NCBI GenBank assembly: GCA_003024985.2
Contig: PXIH01S0082327.1
Strand: one strand, 5' to 3'
Length of the DNA stretch: 11,042 nucleotides
Origin: Euperipatoides rowelli
Taxonomy: Eukaryota > Onychophora > Udeonychophora > Euonychophora > Peripatopsidae
Position 1 is the stretch's first letter. Each line of letters opens with the position of its first letter. The notes below the pieces were generated by a model. The model saw nothing but the letters and a program-made list of their open reading frames with translations. It was not told the DNA's origin and did no database searches. The position numbers were made by a program, and so were the translations under genes. Below, one piece after another: positions 8,292-11,042 of this stretch.

Positions 8292-8474
8292 TGCCAAATT
8301 ATGTCTCTTGCTTTTGTTTCATTTTTTCCGGCATCTGGTTCAAAATGTTTATTCTGGTTTCATAGTGCGTCTAATTTTCCATATTATCCATGTTCCTTTT
8401 CAGTTTTAAATTGTTGACAATAAAGAGACATAATATTGTTTTTTTAACTGCCGAAGGCAGTTTTTGTTTATAAT
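8292..8474 (-). repeat. Right inverted arm of the foldback element
   Basis: Read on the minus strand it repeats the left arm in the same order, including the GATGCCGGAAAAAATG and GTCTCTTTATTGT segments. Its outer end on the + strand is CAGTTTTTGTTTATAAT. Confidence 0.8.
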
Positions 8475-8593
8475 ATTTATTATGTTTCATTAGATCTACA
8501 GCAATAGATGTATGTTTGATATGTTTCCATTAATGGCTTCAGCAAATTTTAAAGTGACAAAGAGAGAGATAGATTGATAAATCAACACAGTTT

Positions 8594-8923
8594 GGATTGT
8601 AATGTGACTAAATGACATCTTATGGATTGTATACTTAACAAATGACATTTTGTGGATTATAGTGACCAAGGAGAGTGACCAAATGACATATTATGGATAT
8701 AGAGTGATTAAATGATAATGTTGATTTTATAGGAACCAAAAAATAACATATTGTTGATTGGAAAGTGAACAAATGATATCTTATGGACTGGAGAGTTACC
8801 AAATAATGTTATGGATTGGAGAGTTGTAAAACAAGATCTTGTGAATTGGAGAGTGACCCATTAACATTTTATGGATTGGAGAGTGACCAAATGACCATTT
8901 ATGCAATGGATAATGATGAATAA
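8594..8923. repeat. Minisatellite, 30-bp monomers, about 11 units
   Basis: Units read approximately GGATTGGAGAGTGACC followed by AAATGACATCTTAT. Starts are at about 8594, 8624, 8654, 8695, 8723, 8756, 8785, 8813, 8843, 8873 and 8903. Most are 28-30 bp. The unit at 8654 is 41 bp because the AGTGACCAA segment is doubled inside it. The last copies are closest to each other. The + strand is poor in C and rich in G relative to C, the opposite skew from the 71-bp array. Confidence 0.85.
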
Positions 8924-9570
8924 GCAATCTCTTGAAGCACATATGTTTATAAATGATATAATATATTACAATTCAATATAGACTGCCCACAATGTGTCTT
9001 TGATAAACATTACAATAATTTGCATAACACTCCACACCAATAATGTTTGTTATACCTCATTCATTAATAAACTATTCATTAAATAATCCACTTATACATG
9101 CTTCCTAAAACTGTAATGAACACAATATATCTCTGTCCTAGGTAAACAGGAATTTAGAATTTTATGCTAAAAATTATTTCAATATAATTTTACAATAATT
9201 AAATATTCAAACACATTTTTGTTGTTGTTTTGTAAGCTATATGTTTATAATTTTGTTTGTTTTTTTGTTTTAAAATAGATTTCTCCTTAAGGCAGAAACG
9301 ATCATTTGTCTAACTATAATAAAGAGCAAGTTTTGTCATGTTGTCTGTCATGCTCTTGGCCATCTTCGGTAAGACGATGACACTCAAATATATTTTTGCT
9401 CTCTATTCTGTCCATAGATGTTGATGTATCCATCATTTTTGATTGGATTTTAAATTTTTGATGGGGTTTTAAGTTTAGCAACCTAAGAAGGAAGAGATTT
9501 ATGTCCTTCATTTTTGATGGGCTTTTAAACTAGTTTACACTATTTTGCCAGTTATTTTTAGTTTAATTTC
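8924..9570. other. AT-rich spacer with three short direct repeats
   Basis: No gene is supported. Words of the form CATTTTTGATGGG-TTTTAA occur near 9434, 9454 and 9509, making a small imperfect direct repeat. A minus-strand open frame covers 9314-9511, but its protein is low in structure and partly encoded by these repeats. No family, splice context or upstream exon supports it. Confidence 0.5.
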
Positions 9571-9578
9571 CTCTACAC
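9571..9578. repeat. Left target-site duplication of hAT-like element
   Basis: CTCTACAC lies immediately before the CAGGGG end. It matches ATCTACAA after the right end at 6 of 8 positions. Eight base pairs is the usual duplication length for hAT elements. Confidence 0.6.
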
Positions 9579-10016
9579 CAGGGGTTCCCAACCTTTATGT
9601 ACCCTTTAGCACTTTTTAAAAAACAGGTAGGATGGCGGTTACCATCTATGTTTTTAGAAATGATGAAAATTTATGTGCAGATGTCAAAAATGCTGTAGAA
9701 TCTTGATTGTATCACCTGTATTTAGACAATTCTCTAATTATTCACACCACTACTCAATTTTTCTATCTGCATGCATTGCACTCAAGTTCATCCATGTTAA
9801 CTTTGCACAAAAGGTGGAATTTTAAAATAGGTTGATTAACAAGAAACAACTTCATAAAATTGGTTGCCTAATCACTCACAATGTAAATCAATGGGATCCG
9901 AGTGCCACCAAGATAATGTGGACAACCTTTCATTTTGTGGAAGAATAGCAACGGGCACACACAAATTGGTTGATTGGCACCATGGAGCCCGAGTGGAACA
10001 AGGTTAGGAATCCCTG
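9579..10016. mobile_element. Nonautonomous hAT-like element (MITE), 438 bp
   Basis: The left end is CAGGGGTTCCCAACCTT (9579-9595). The minus strand of 10000-10016 reads CAGGGATTCCTAACCTT, a 15 of 17 match. Ends of the form CAGGGGTTCCCAACC are characteristic of the hAT superfamily (Charlie-type elements in vertebrates and relatives elsewhere), and the flanking 8-bp duplication fits. There is no transposase frame inside, so it would have moved with transposase made elsewhere. The inner sequence near 9891-9929 (GGATCCGAGTGCCACC) partly resembles the right end (GGAGCCCGAGTGGAACAAGG), which may reflect an internal duplication. The minus-strand open frame 9868-10068 runs through the right end and beyond it, so it is not a gene. 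Confidence 0.8.
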
Positions 10017-10024
10017 ATCTACAA
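10017..10024. repeat. Right target-site duplication of hAT-like element
   Basis: ATCTACAA directly follows the right terminal repeat. The two differences from the left copy are at the first and last positions, consistent with ageing after insertion. Confidence 0.6.
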
Positions 10025-10178
10025 AGGTGCGCACTCAAGCTTTTCATTTTGTCAACTTCATTATTCATGCTATAAAGATTTTAGGTTTTGGTCCTTCTCA
10101 AAGCTGGTTATGCCCACCTCCAGCCTTCCAATTTTATGGTCTATGACTCTCATTCACTGTAGATCCACCTTTAAGTAA

Positions 10179-10216
10179 TTTGATCCCTGGGGAGGAATTG
10201 CTCCCCAGGGACCAAA
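10179..10216. other. Strong GC-rich hairpin, 16-bp stem with 6-base loop
   Basis: TTTGATCCCTGGGGAG pairs with CTCCCCAGGGACCAAA with a single mismatch, and the inner 11 bp are perfect. The loop is GAATTG. Such a stem is unexpected in this AT-rich region. It is too short for a typical microRNA precursor and has no T run directly after it. It may be the tip of a decayed inverted-repeat element or a transcript structure. Function is unknown. Confidence 0.6.
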
Positions 10217-10969
10217 CTCAGTACCCAAATAAAAATTACTAGTATTCTCCGTTTGTAGCCTTCAGACCAACATGCCTAGACTATAAGTTTATTATTGTAA
10301 ATAATTTATTTGCTGTTAGTTCATTTTATATGTTATGAATAACTGTCTTCATATTAAAAAAAATGGTGGTCGGATCTAAGTTGAACTGTAAATGTTGTTC
10401 TGGGAGTGGCGGGGAGGGAAGATATCTGGAACTCTGCATGTTTGTATCATGAAAATAAAAGAAAAGCTGATGATAGGATAAGGCTTGAAGTCTAAGTTAT
10501 TTTTATTTAGACTACAACAAATAACAAACAAAACTGGTACAACATGTTGGGATCAGTATATGCCGATCCAGCCACAGAAAATCAGGGATAAATTAATAGC
10601 TTACTGGAAAGTAACATGCTGATTCAAAACAAGCAGATAAATTAAACTCAAAGACAGGACAGTTTTATACTTAAGAGCCTGTCCATATTTAAATTAAATT
10701 TTATGCATAAATTTTCTTTAATTTGCAAATGTGAGAAAGGCTATCACTTTGCACAATCTCATATTTGATCAGGTTATATAAAGGTGACCCTTACTAACAA
10801 ATATAAAACTCTATTACAAAAGTAAACAGCATGCAAAGACAGCACAGTTAATTGCCACATGCAATAAACAAAGTAATAAATAATTAAAATACAGTTCAAT
10901 ATATTGCACTGCAAATATATTTGAGTATTACATACTTTGTAACAGGCTAAAGAGCCATTATAATGTGTT
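10217..10969. other. AT-rich spacer with no recognised gene
   Basis: No long frame or RNA gene was seen. A G-rich patch, GGGAGTGGCGGGGAGGG, lies at about 10401-10417. A small inverted repeat GGATC/GATCC is found near 10550-10569. An AATAAA word occurs near 10455 but has no coding context, so it is not called as a polyadenylation signal. Confidence 0.5.
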
Positions 10970-11042
10970 GAAAAGAAAGAAAAAAGAAAGAAAGAAAGAA
11001 AGAGAAAGAAAGAAAGAAAGAAAGAGAAAGAAAGAAAGAAAG
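10970..11042. repeat. (AAAG)n microsatellite, all-purine tract reaching the window end
   Basis: The last 73 bases on this strand are purine only. They are mostly AAAG units, with an AGAG interruption at about 11001 and again at about 11023, which gives a 22-bp higher-order unit. The tract continues past the window. Long purine mirror tracts can adopt triplex (H-DNA) structure and expand or contract by slippage. Confidence 0.95.

Larger units (their letters stand above)
7901..8474. mobile_element. Foldback (long inverted repeat) nonautonomous element, about 574 bp
   Basis: The left arm at 7901-8084 and the right arm at 8292-8474 are inverted copies of each other. By eye there are about 10 mismatches and one 1-bp gap over 184 bp. 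Each outer end has ATTATAAACAAAAACTG followed by a small palindrome AACTGCC-TTC-GGCAGTT, so both tips form their own hairpins. The 207-bp middle (8085-8291) has no open frame and includes one N at 8108. Long inverted arms without coding capacity are typical of foldback or MITE-type DNA elements moved by a transposase supplied elsewhere. No convincing target-site duplication was found, so the superfamily is unassigned. A local inverted duplication is the alternative. Confidence 0.75.

Noticed and set aside
8594-8923. Common origin with the 26-29 bp array
   Set aside because: Only the GATT start and similar length are shared. The remaining words do not align convincingly by eye.
9314-9511. 65-codon minus-strand open frame
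   Set aside because: Partly encoded by short TTTTTGATGGG-type repeats. No recognisable domain or exon signals.
9868-10068. 66-codon minus-strand open frame
   Set aside because: It crosses the right end of the hAT-like element and its target duplication, so it joins element and flank by chance.

Overview
This window looks like intergenic or intronic DNA from an AT-rich, repeat-rich animal-type nuclear genome. There are no bacterial-style gene clusters, operons or ribosome binding sites, and no long open reading frame. Most of the sequence is degenerate tandem repeats and non-autonomous transposon debris. A nonautonomous hAT-type element, tRNA-derived repeats with a Pol III B box, an (AAAG)n tract and megasatellite-scale arrays all fit a metazoan. 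The species cannot be fixed from the sequence. Seven isolated N bases (1479, 2185, 3212, 5417, 6338, 7358, 8108) are unresolved positions of an assembly.

Layout. 1-486 is featureless AT-rich sequence. 487-2040 is a minisatellite with a modal period of 71-72 bp, very poor in G on the + strand. 2084-2440 is a second, AT-rich array of about 75 bp period. 2441-3212 is AT-rich with T runs. 3218-3367 holds two nearly identical tRNA-like sequences without a D arm, each followed by a T6 run, then a nested hairpin. 3419-4021 is unassigned. 4022-7357 is a 3.3-kb array of 26-29 bp monomers around a palindromic TCAGCTGA core, organised into higher-order repeats. It has a 5' domain (about 28 bp monomers, blocks of about 650-800 bp) and a 3' domain (about 26 bp monomers, blocks of about 225-265 bp).

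Abutting that array, on the minus strand, is the only plausible protein-coding remnant: a 107-codon open frame (7366-7689) preceded by a possible splice acceptor. I do not recognise its family. 7901-8474 is a foldback element with about 184-bp inverted arms. 8594-8923 is a fourth array (30 bp monomers). 9579-10016 is a 438-bp hAT-like MITE with matching terminal repeats and an 8-bp target duplication. 10179-10216 is a strong GC-rich hairpin, and 10970-11042 is an all-purine (AAAG)n tract that reaches the window edge.

No genes here can be shown to work together. The most notable biology is the repeat structure: five independent tandem arrays in 11 kb, an array carrying an E-box-like palindrome in many monomers and several nuclear-receptor half-sites in its 3' part, and a duplicated D-armless tRNA-like unit. 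The other short open frames (648-1110, 1626-2063, 7547-7747, 9314-9511, 9868-10068) are judged to be chance frames in repeats or AT-rich DNA.
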